From positions 1 through 28,231 of the forward strand of contig JAVJSD010000079.1 in assembly GCA_040219575.1 (NCBI GenBank): DNA of 28,231 nucleotides, written 5' to 3'. Below are positions 1-6,483 of the stretch, piece by piece (the stretch's first letter is position 1; every line of letters begins with the position of its first letter). The notes under the pieces are model-generated. The model had not been told where the DNA came from. It saw nothing but the letters and a program-made list of their open reading frames with translations, and ran no database searches. The position numbers and the translations under genes are program-made. The DNA comes from JAVJSD01 sp040219575. GTDB lineage: Bacteria > Planctomycetota > Planctomycetia > Pirellulales > Pirellulaceae.

Positions 1-240
1 TCCGTCGGCGTGACGGGGCGAGCGACCGATGATCGGCTCCGACGAAAGCCCAACCAACCGGCGCCATTGAACTCAAAAACAAATTGCGAAAAAACGTCAA
101 ACCAGGGTTGACCTCAACTCACCCATAGACGGAACAAGCCGCGCGCTGTTCCGGCAATCCTCCAGCGGAGGCCGAACGAGAACCCGACCAAACCACCGCC
201 ACGACCGGCGGCGCGTCGCCGCGGCGCCCTCCGGTTGTTC

Positions 241-387
241 CGGCCCAAAGGCGTGGCCGTCATCGATGAGATCGACTGGATGCCGCCCCTGCGCGGCCGT
301 TCGTTCTACTTCCACGATCCTGCCGGCAACGTGTTGGAGATCGCCGACCGGGATATTTGGCCATCCGACGTCAAAGGGCAGGCATGA
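241..387 (+). pseudogene. Remnant of a VOC (glyoxalase/bleomycin-resistance) family protein, C-terminal part only
   Basis: The plus frame ending at the TGA of 385-387 reads as the last strand and helix of a VOC-superfamily domain: KGVAVIDEIDWMP, then RSFYFHDPAGNVLEIAD, ending RDIWPSDVKGQA. The FYFHDPAGNVLEIAD block is the classic end of a glyoxalase-fold module and carries its metal-binding glutamate. Upstream the frame is open only back to a TGA at 109-111. The residues between are proline- and arginine-rich and unlike a VOC domain in any of the three plus frames, and no N-terminal half or good start codon is visible. Around 48 residues of a usual 120-140 remain, so I call it a decayed fragment whose 5' part was deleted or replaced. 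A short VOC-like peptide using an unseen start is possible but unlikely. Confidence 0.7.
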
Positions 388-412
388 GTCGAATTGCTCT
401 CCAACAACCGCG

Positions 413-472
413 GCCCTTGCTGGCGCAACGGGCTCGGCGTGTTTGTCCTCCCTTGCTGGTGCTGCGGGCTCG
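413..472. repeat. Two tandem copies of a dispersed intergenic repeat (family G)
   Basis: A 24-base unit at 413-436 (core CTTGCTGGCGCAACGGGCTC) recurs exactly at 1955-1978, in both cases next to a Gfo/Idh gene end or start. A diverged version follows at 449-472. Such phrases between genes look like decayed repeat copies and have no coding sense. Confidence 0.7.
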
Positions 473-514
473 CTCGTCGCCTGCGATAGCAAGTGGGTGA
501 TGCGATCGAAAGCG

Positions 515-523
515 TGGTATGCT
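515..523 (+). promoter_or_regulatory. Candidate extended -10 upstream of the first Gfo/Idh gene
   Basis: TGG followed by TATGCT fits an extended -10 (TGnTAnnnT). It lies 67 bases before the start codon. No convincing -35 box is visible 16-18 bases upstream, so this is a weak prediction. Confidence 0.3.
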
Positions 524-590
524 GGGAGGCCGAAAAACGGCGGATTACGCCGATCCGAATACGGAGAATCCAACAACAGGGAATAACGCC

Positions 591-1904
591 ATGATGAATC
601 GCCGAGACGCCATGAAAGGCGCCGTCGCGGGAATTGCCGCGGCGGGGATTGCTTCGACCACACAGGCCCGCGCGAGCGGCGACACGCTGGTGATGGGCGC
701 GATCGGCTGCGGCGGACGGGGGCGGGCGCACGCCCAGTTGCTCGCCGGAAGGAAGGACGTTCACCTGGCGTACGTCTGCGATCCCGATTTGAAGCGGGCG
801 GAACAAGCGGCGGCGGAGGTGGAGAAGGCCGGCGGCGGGAAGCCCACGGTCGTGCAGGATCTGCGTCGTGTTCTGGACGACGCGGCGGTGGACGCGATCA
901 CGGTCGCCACGCCCGATCACTGGCATGGCCCCGCCACGGTGTTGGCGTGCGCGGCGGGCAAGCATGTGTATGTCGAGAAGCCCTGTTCGCACAACGTCCG
1001 CGAAGGGCGATTGATGGTCGAGGCCGCGCGGAAGCACGACCGCATCGTGCAGGTCGGCACGCAGGCCCGCAATTCCAAACACGTCCGCCGCGCCATCGAA
1101 CTGTTGCGCGACGGCGCGATCGGCGACGTGCTGGTCGCCAAGGCGTGGGATAGTCAACGGCGGGCGAACATCGGCCATGGCAAGCCTTCCACGCCGCCGG
1201 CTCATCTCAATTACGATCTCTGGCTGGGACCGGCGCCGCTGGAGCCGTATCACGCCAACCGGCTGCACTACAACTGGCATTGGCGCTACGCCTACGGCAC
1301 GGGCGACCTGGGCAACGACGGCGTGCACGAACTCGATCTCGCGCTGTGGGGGCTGGGCGTCGATCAGCAGCATCCGGAATCGGCCACCGCCAGCGGCGCG
1401 AAGCTGTTCTTCGACGACGACCAACAGTTTCCCGACACGCAGAACGTCACCTACGACTTCGCGCCTGTCGGCGAAAACGGCCGCCGCAAGCAATTGATCT
1501 TCGAACTGCGGATCTGGACGCCGTACCGCATGGAAGGCTACGAGAACGGCAACGCCTTCTACGGCACCAAGGGATTCCTGCTGCTGGGCAAGAACGACAA
1601 CTTCAAACTGTACGGCGAACGGAATCGGCTGCTGGAGGCGATGCCCGCCGACGGCGCCAACGCGGAGAACACGCGAATCCATCACGACGATTTCGTCAAC
1701 TGCATCCGCAACGGCGGCCGACCGCAGGCCGACATCGAAATCGGCCACCACGCCGCCACGGCCTGCCACCTGGGGAACATCGCCTCGCGTCTGAAACGCA
1801 CGCTGTTCTTCGACGGCACGCAAGAGAAGTTCGTTGCGGATGCGGAAGCCAACATGCTGCTGACGCGCGACTATCGTAAAGGGCACTGGGCTGGTTTGGC
1901 GTAA
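591..1904 (+). CDS. Gfo/Idh/MocA family oxidoreductase with twin-arginine signal
   Basis: NAD(P)-dependent dehydrogenase family acting mostly on sugars and their derivatives; 437 residues. The start at 591 (ATGATG) is chosen because it puts a twin-arginine leader (MMNRRDAMKG, then an Ala/Gly-rich helix to about residue 28) at the N-terminus and has AGGGA eight bases upstream. The frame is open further back to 519 but those residues are not leader-like. The Rossmann loop GCGGRGR is at 39-45, DHWH at 109-112 and the family's catalytic-lysine motif EKP at 129-131. The C-terminal half has the usual GDLGNDGVHELD block. Export through Tat would fit an enzyme that folds around its cofactor before transport. 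The HpcH/HpaI aldolase follows 179 bases later on the same strand, suggesting a shared sugar-acid route. The exact substrate cannot be read from sequence. Confidence 0.95.
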   Translation: MMNRRDAMKGAVAGIAAAGIASTTQARASGDTLVMGAIGCGGRGRAHAQLLAGRKDVHLAYVCDPDLKRAEQAAAEVEKAGGGKPTVVQDLRRVLDDAAVDAITVATPDHWHGPATVLACAAGKHVYVEKPCSHNVREGRLMVEAARKHDRIVQVGTQARNSKHVRRAIELLRDGAIGDVLVAKAWDSQRRANIGHGKPSTPPAHLNYDLWLGPAPLEPYHANRLHYNWHWRYAYGTGDLGNDGVHELDLALWGLGVDQQHPESATASGAKLFFDDDQQFPDTQNVTYDFAPVGENGRRKQLIFELRIWTPYRMEGYENGNAFYGTKGFLLLGKNDNFKLYGERNRLLEAMPADGANAENTRIHHDDFVNCIRNGGRPQADIEIGHHAATACHLGNIASRLKRTLFFDGTQEKFVADAEANMLLTRDYRKGHWAGLA

Positions 1905-1954
1905 CATTCAACACGTTCAATAAGTTTTGCACCTTCAAATTCGGTTTCGTGGAC

Positions 1955-1978
1955 GCCCTTGCTGGCGCAACGGGCTCG
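1955..1978. repeat. Third copy of the family G intergenic repeat
   Basis: Exact 24-base match to 413-436. It sits directly left of the twin-hairpin repeat at 1991-2054, making a composite repeat block between the Gfo/Idh gene and the aldolase gene. Confidence 0.75.
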
Positions 1979-1990
1979 TCGCGTACACCG

Positions 1991-2054
1991 GTAGCGGAAG
2001 TCGCCAGACTTCCGAAATCCACGCAAGAATCGGAACTCTGGCGAGTTCCGCTAC
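1991..2054. repeat. Twin-hairpin repeat A1 (64 bases, GCCAG core)
   Basis: The element begins GTAGC and ends GCTAC. The left hairpin is GGAAGTC-GCCA-GACTTCC and the right hairpin, read on the other strand, is GGAACTC-GCCA-GAGTTCC. The two 25-base arms are separated by 14 bases. The element ends 29 bases before the aldolase start codon, so it is probably in its leader or promoter. The 64-base copy at 7915-7978 is this element turned round. Confidence 0.9.
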
Positions 2055-2083
2055 AACAAGACGTACAATCAGAGGATCGCCTC

Positions 2084-2851
2084 ATGAGCGGCAAGCTTCT
2101 CAAGGAAAAACTCGCGGCCGGCAAGACGGTTTACGGAACGATGTTTGCGAATTCAATCGATCCGGCGATCGTGAATTGGATTCCGGAGGGCGCGCTCGAT
2201 TTCGTGATCGTGACGCCCGAACACACCGCCTACGACCTGGCGGAGTTCCTGCCGGTGCGGCACGCGCTGCAGGCCCGGGGCATCCCCTGCATCGCTCGCA
2301 CGCATGGCCGCGACGAGGCCGACATCGCCAAGGTCTGCGACACGTACGACGGCGTGGTGGTGCCGTACGTCGAGGACTACGAAGAAGCCCGGCATCTCGC
2401 CGCGGCGGCGGTCTATCGTCCGCTGAAAGGCAAGCGGCTCGAGCGCGTTCTGGCCACCGGCAATTGGCCGAGCGACAAGACCGCGGAGTTCGTCGCCCGC
2501 AAGAACGCCGAGACGGTTTTTATTCCCATGATCGAGTCGGTCCCCGCCGTGGAGAATCTCGACGCCATCTGCTCCATTCCGGGCGTCGATGCGCTGTTCA
2601 TCGGCCCGGGCGACCTGACCGCCAACATGGGCATCCCCGGCGAGTACGACAACCCCGACCTCGTCGCCGCGATCGGCAAGATCATCGCCACGGCCAACAA
2701 GCACGGCATCGCCGCCGGCAGTTGGTTCGGAACCACGGAGCAGGCGCTGCGCACCATCCGCCAGGGCGCCCGACTGGTCGTCTACGGCAGCGACGGCCTG
2801 TTGATGCAGCAGGCGATGCAAAGGGTCTTCGGCGAACTCAAGCAGGGCTGA
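2084..2851 (+). CDS. HpcH/HpaI family aldolase (2-keto-3-deoxy sugar acid aldolase type)
   Basis: Class II, metal-dependent pyruvate aldolase family that splits 2-keto-3-deoxy sugar acids or 4-hydroxy-2-oxo acids into pyruvate and an aldehyde; 255 residues, normal length. The start at 2084 has AGAGG eight bases upstream. The longer open frame would read through repeat A1 and is rejected. Residues expected from E. coli HpaI are present at a constant offset of two: His47 (EHT), Arg72 (ART), metal ligands Glu151 (MIES) and Asp177 (GPGDL). The block IPGVDALFIGPGDLTANMG (165-183) is typical. No signal peptide is seen, so it is cytoplasmic. It follows an exported Gfo/Idh dehydrogenase, consistent with a sugar-acid breakdown step. 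Which keto acid it uses is not determined. Confidence 0.95.
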   Translation: MSGKLLKEKLAAGKTVYGTMFANSIDPAIVNWIPEGALDFVIVTPEHTAYDLAEFLPVRHALQARGIPCIARTHGRDEADIAKVCDTYDGVVVPYVEDYEEARHLAAAAVYRPLKGKRLERVLATGNWPSDKTAEFVARKNAETVFIPMIESVPAVENLDAICSIPGVDALFIGPGDLTANMGIPGEYDNPDLVAAIGKIIATANKHGIAAGSWFGTTEQALRTIRQGARLVVYGSDGLLMQQAMQRVFGELKQG

Positions 2852-2904
2852 CGACGAGTGCGGATGGGCCCCGCGCTGGGATGCCAGGCTTTGTCCGGAA
2901 ACTC

Positions 2905-2979
2905 GCAGCGAAAGTCGCCAGACGTCGCCAGACTTCAAAGTTCGCCTGAATACCTCGGAACTCTGGCGAGTTCCGCTAC
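2905..2979. repeat. Twin-hairpin repeat A2, left arm degenerate
   Basis: The right arm (2955-2979) is identical to the right arm of A1. The left arm has been altered by a tandem 10-base duplication (GTCGCCAGAC at 2914-2923 and 2924-2933), and its outer stem has decayed. It lies in the gap between the aldolase and the Asp-box gene. Confidence 0.8.
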
Positions 2980-3013
2980 CGAGCGTCGCACCGCCAAGGC
3001 GTTTCCAGACGGA

Positions 3014-3022
3014 TGCTAGAAT
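3014..3022 (+). promoter_or_regulatory. Candidate extended -10 (TGCTAGAAT) before the Asp-box gene
   Basis: TGC-TAGAAT matches an extended -10 with five of six consensus bases and would start transcription roughly 40 bases before the ATG at 3073. The -35 region is poor. A similar CTAGAAT stands ahead of the NADH dehydrogenase gene at 8020-8026. Confidence 0.45.
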
Positions 3023-3037
3023 CGACGCGGGGGCGAA

Positions 3038-3065
3038 CGGCAAACAAGGACACGGCAAACAAGGA
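3038..3065 (+). repeat. 15-base-period tandem duplication containing two ribosome-binding sites
   Basis: CGGCAAACAAGGA occurs at 3038-3050 and again at 3053-3065. Each copy ends in AAGGA, but only the second is seven bases from the ATG at 3073, so the functional Shine-Dalgarno was duplicated along with its flank. Confidence 0.75.
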
Positions 3066-3072
3066 ACATTCC

Positions 3073-4218
3073 ATGAAGCGATACCGCGCGAGTCTGACGA
3101 TCGTGTTTTCACTCTTGCTGGCCGCGGCGTCGGTGGTCGCCAAGGAGACGCCGGAGGAAGCGGCGGAGCAGGAAAAATTTCGGGCCTCGATTCCGCTGGG
3201 CGGCGACTTCGAGCCCCGGCCGGAGAGCGGCATCTTCGTGGCGGCCGGCCACAGCATGAATGTCGTCGTCAGCCGCGACGACGGCCGGACCTGGAAGCCG
3301 GCGTTCTACGGCCGACCGTGCGGCGATCATGGTCGTTGGGCGGTCTGGAACTCCGTCGCCTACACCGACGGCGTGTTCGCGATCGCGGCCGGTTGGGGGG
3401 CGCCGGGCACCATTCTCGCCTCCGACGACGGCGTCAACTGGCGTCATCTGACCGACGGCGACCGCAAACCACCGAGAGGCGACGGCCGCCCGTACGACAT
3501 GCGGACGACCATGCAACTGCTCGGCGTGGGCGGTTCGTTCATCATGCCGTTGGAAGCAACGCCCGATTTCGGAAGGACCTGGTATCAGGCGTCCGCCTAC
3601 GGGTTCAAGGACGAGGCGGGCGAACGCGTGAAGGTGAACCTGGGGCATCCTTCGCTCGCCTGCGGCGACCACAACGGCGGCAAACGCGTGATCGTCATCG
3701 GCGACGAGGGGCCGGCGATCTACAGCGACGACCTGGGAAAAACCTGGACGCCGATGCACGTCAAGGCCGAGCCTTGGGAGGGACAGGGAGCGAAAGGGAT
3801 CATCGCCAAGGAGAACGTGTTCTTGATCGTCAAGGGCGAAGGCCAGACCGTGCTGCGCAGCACCGACGGCGGCATGACGTGGCGGGCTCATCCACTCGGC
3901 GTGCAGCGACCGGACGGCCGTTCGTTTGGTCTGTCGATTGTCGGCGACGAGTTTTGGGTGACCGGGCAGACATCGAAGGCCAGCCAGGACGGGATCACAT
4001 GGCGCGACTTGCCAGCCGGCACACCGAGCGGCCGCATCAGCACGTCGGACAAGGGCACGCTGATCAACGTCAGCCGCAAACGGCACTCGATCCTGCGAAG
4101 CGAAGACAAAGGCCAAACCTGGCACGAGGTATACGCCTTCACGCCCGACGAGAACGCCACCGGCGGCGCCCAGGGATTCGCGGATGTGGGCTTCGGATAC
4201 GTGAAGTCGGTTGATTAG
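3073..4218 (+). CDS. Secreted Asp-box (BNR/sialidase-like) beta-propeller protein
   Basis: 381 residues. The start at 3073 gives a Sec signal peptide (MKRYRASLTIVFSLLLAAAS, likely cut near VVA/KE at 23-24) with AAGGA seven bases upstream. Seven Asp-box motifs of the form S-x-D-x-G-x-x-W are spaced along the chain with tryptophans at about residues 74, 123, 170, 225, 270, 310 and 350, for example SRDDGRTW and SEDKGQTW. Seven boxes are enough for a six- or seven-bladed propeller of the sialidase or photosystem-assembly-factor type. The Arg triad and Tyr nucleophile of true sialidases cannot be confirmed by eye, so enzyme activity is uncertain; binding or a structural role is equally possible. 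It follows carbohydrate genes and is followed by a secreted glycosidase-like protein. Confidence 0.9.
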   Translation: MKRYRASLTIVFSLLLAAASVVAKETPEEAAEQEKFRASIPLGGDFEPRPESGIFVAAGHSMNVVVSRDDGRTWKPAFYGRPCGDHGRWAVWNSVAYTDGVFAIAAGWGAPGTILASDDGVNWRHLTDGDRKPPRGDGRPYDMRTTMQLLGVGGSFIMPLEATPDFGRTWYQASAYGFKDEAGERVKVNLGHPSLACGDHNGGKRVIVIGDEGPAIYSDDLGKTWTPMHVKAEPWEGQGAKGIIAKENVFLIVKGEGQTVLRSTDGGMTWRAHPLGVQRPDGRSFGLSIVGDEFWVTGQTSKASQDGITWRDLPAGTPSGRISTSDKGTLINVSRKRHSILRSEDKGQTWHEVYAFTPDENATGGAQGFADVGFGYVKSVD

Positions 4219-4230
4219 CCGGCCCACCGA

Positions 4231-4260
4231 GTTCCGACGCGTGCGTGTTCCGACGCGTGC
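4231..4260. repeat. Short tandem duplication with 16-base period
   Basis: GTTCCGACGCGTGC at 4231-4244 is repeated exactly at 4247-4260, just after the Asp-box stop codon. It is one of several duplications of 10-16 bases in this window. Confidence 0.7.
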
Positions 4261-4378
4261 GGCTTGTATCGCCGAACGCGCCGAACGACAATCGAAAGCC
4301 GGCGCCGCTCGTTTCCCTGCACTGGCCGATCGACCGCCGCCTGCTGTCCCGCCGCAACCTCCCACCGACGAAACGTCC

Positions 4379-6259
4379 ATGACCGCCCGACTGTCCGCCG
4401 CGATCATCGCCCTGCTGCTGATCGTTTCGCCGCCCTCCGTCTCACCCCTGCCGGCTCAAGCACCGACGCAGCAAGAATCGCCGCCGCGATTCGAGTTCAC
4501 CCGCATGGTCGCGCATTGGGCCGGTTACGGCGATCCGGAGTACTTGAACTTCATCGACGAGGCGGAGCCGGAACTGGTGCAACTCGGCTTCTACGGCGCC
4601 CACTTCTGGAGCCTGGCGCACACACCGGCCTACAAGGGCTACCCGGCCCACTTCCCCGTGCAGGGGCTCGACGAGTGCGGCGACTGGTTCGAGGAGAAGA
4701 ACCGCGCCCTGCACCAGCGCGACATCAAGGTCGTCGGCCACTTCAATGTCGAGTTTCTCGTGGGCGATCCCGAGGGGCCCGAGGGACCGACCGGCTTTTT
4801 CAAGTTCTACCGCGACTTGTGGGACGAAAAGCAACTTGGCCCGCGGCCGGTCGACGATCCCCTCACGCTGCTGGAGAAGAACGCCGACGGCACGCCGATC
4901 TCGCAGAAGGGTTACGGCATCGGCGGCATGCGCGAGTACTGGGGCTGCCTGCGGAATCCGCATTGGCGGGCCGTGCTCAAGGCGTGGGTCAAGCAGGGCG
5001 TCGAGCGCGGTCTCGACGGCTTCATCGCCAACTACTTCTATCGCCACGACTGCCACTGCGAACACTGCCAGCGCGGCTTCCGCCGGCATTTGAAGGACCG
5101 CTACACGGCCGACCAGTTGCAAGCGAAGTTCGCCATCGACGACGTCGACAACCATCGCTTCGAGGAGATCGTCGCCTGGCACAAGCCGGCGGAGTCGACG
5201 CCGCTGCGGCGCGAGATGCTGCGGTTCTCGCAGATCACGAACAAACAGGCCTTCGACGAGGTGCTGATCGAATACGGCCGCTCGCTCAAGCCCGACCTGA
5301 TCGTCGCCCAGTGGAACCATCTCAGCAACTTCTCGCAGATCAGCGGCGACGAGCGCTGCCTGCTCCCCGCCGAACTCTGGGGCCGCGGCGAAACCTACGC
5401 CTGGTACAGCACCGGCGCGAGTTCGTACTACTCCGATCTGGAGAACCGCTTCCTGGGCGACGCCACGCTGCAAGCCCGCTATGTGCGCGGCGCGCTCGGC
5501 GACCGTCCCTACACGCTCGGCAAGTACGAGAGCACCCGCACGCGGATGGCGATTGCCGAACTGGCGGCCAACGGCGGCGCGCCGATGGGCTTCTACACGC
5601 GGTTCACCAATCCCGACGCCCGCCGCGAGATCGCCCGCTACTACCAGTTCATGAAGCGGCACGACGACCTGTTCCACGCCAACCGCTCGCACGCCGAGGT
5701 GTTGCTGCTGTTTCCCCGCAGCCGCGTGCATGAGGGCGACGTCGAAGCGGTCGAGCGGTTCAAGCAAGCCGGCCGGGAACTGCTCGACCGCCACGTGCTG
5801 TTCGACGTCTTGCCGGACGACGCCGTCATGGGGCAGCAACAGCAGCCGTATCAACTCATCGTCGGCCAACAGGGAGAGTACACCCTGCCGAAGAAGTCGC
5901 CGGCGTCGCTGAGTACGTTCGGGGCGCCGTACACGGTTCGCGTGTCGGCCAGTCGCCCGGCGAAGGGCGACGCGTTGACGCTGCACCTGGTGAACTACAA
6001 TCGCGAGGAGCCCCCCAAGGACAAGCAAGGCCGGCCCAGCGGCGGACGCGGCATCGCCGACGAGAAGCCGATCGCGGTGGAGAGCGTGAGCGTCGACCTG
6101 CAACTGCCGCCCGGCCGCCGCGTCGTCTCGGTGGAAGCCTTCACCCCGGAAGATCCCGAGCCGCAGGCGATTGATTTCAAGCAGGCCGACGATCGCTTGA
6201 AGCTCACGCTCCCCGGCTTCCTCGTCTACCGCGTGGCCCACATCCGCTTCAAAAGGTAA
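4379..6259 (+). CDS. Putative secreted glycoside-hydrolase-like TIM-barrel protein
   Basis: 626 residues. The start at 4379 is chosen because a Sec signal peptide follows at once (MTARLSAAIIALLLIVSPPS, likely cut after PAQA near 28). The frame is open back to 4211, overlapping the previous stop, but that stretch is arginine- and proline-rich and lacks leader features. The body has TIM-barrel hallmarks: AHWAGYGDPEYLNFIDEAEP near the start, and a strand-end motif DGFIANYFY followed by a Cys-rich CHCEHCQRGFRRHL segment at roughly 213-233. That C-x-C-x2-C pattern is common in the GH42 / hypothetical-glycosidase (GHL6-like) group, where it binds a metal next to the active site. The last 120 residues look like a beta-sandwich. 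Substrate is unknown. It is the last gene of the plus-strand carbohydrate run and points toward the DUF1501 gene. Confidence 0.8.
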   Translation: MTARLSAAIIALLLIVSPPSVSPLPAQAPTQQESPPRFEFTRMVAHWAGYGDPEYLNFIDEAEPELVQLGFYGAHFWSLAHTPAYKGYPAHFPVQGLDECGDWFEEKNRALHQRDIKVVGHFNVEFLVGDPEGPEGPTGFFKFYRDLWDEKQLGPRPVDDPLTLLEKNADGTPISQKGYGIGGMREYWGCLRNPHWRAVLKAWVKQGVERGLDGFIANYFYRHDCHCEHCQRGFRRHLKDRYTADQLQAKFAIDDVDNHRFEEIVAWHKPAESTPLRREMLRFSQITNKQAFDEVLIEYGRSLKPDLIVAQWNHLSNFSQISGDERCLLPAELWGRGETYAWYSTGASSYYSDLENRFLGDATLQARYVRGALGDRPYTLGKYESTRTRMAIAELAANGGAPMGFYTRFTNPDARREIARYYQFMKRHDDLFHANRSHAEVLLLFPRSRVHEGDVEAVERFKQAGRELLDRHVLFDVLPDDAVMGQQQQPYQLIVGQQGEYTLPKKSPASLSTFGAPYTVRVSASRPAKGDALTLHLVNYNREEPPKDKQGRPSGGRGIADEKPIAVESVSVDLQLPPGRRVVSVEAFTPEDPEPQAIDFKQADDRLKLTLPGFLVYRVAHIRFKR

Positions 6260-6302
6260 CCCACGATCGACGACACAAGCCGCGGGTTTTACCCCCGCGC
6301 GC

Positions 6303-6400
6303 AGGGTGCCATGCTCTCACGCCGAAGGCGAGTGAGCATGCAGGCTGATGATCGCAAGTGGTCATGCTCACTCCGCTCCGCGTTGAGAGCATGGCACTCC
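6303..6400. repeat. Twin-hairpin repeat D (98 bases, GAA-type loops)
   Basis: Arms at 6303-6340 and 6363-6400 are imperfect inverted copies sharing TGCCATGCTCTCA and GAGTGAGCATG. The left arm folds on itself (CATGCTC with GAGCATG, CGCC-GAA-GGCG at the tip), and so does the right. It lies between two convergent genes, where it could also act as a two-way transcription stop, although no U-tract follows. Confidence 0.85.
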
Positions 6401-6435
6401 TGGCGTCGCCTACGATGAACCCGCACGCCAGATCC

Positions 6436-6457
6436 GCGACGGCGAAGCCGTCGGCTT
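6436..6457. repeat. Single hairpin related to repeat E
   Basis: GACGGC-GAA-GCCGTC with trailing CGGCTT matches the right arm of the repeat at 16006-16093. Only one arm is present here, 27 bases past the end of the DUF1501 gene. Confidence 0.7.
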
Positions 6458-6483
6458 AGCGTCAGGTGAACATGCAGGCGGCT

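Noticed and set aside
3073..4218. Annotation of the Asp-box protein as a true sialidase
   Set aside because: Asp boxes are structural. The catalytic arginines and tyrosine were not identified, so only the fold is claimed.
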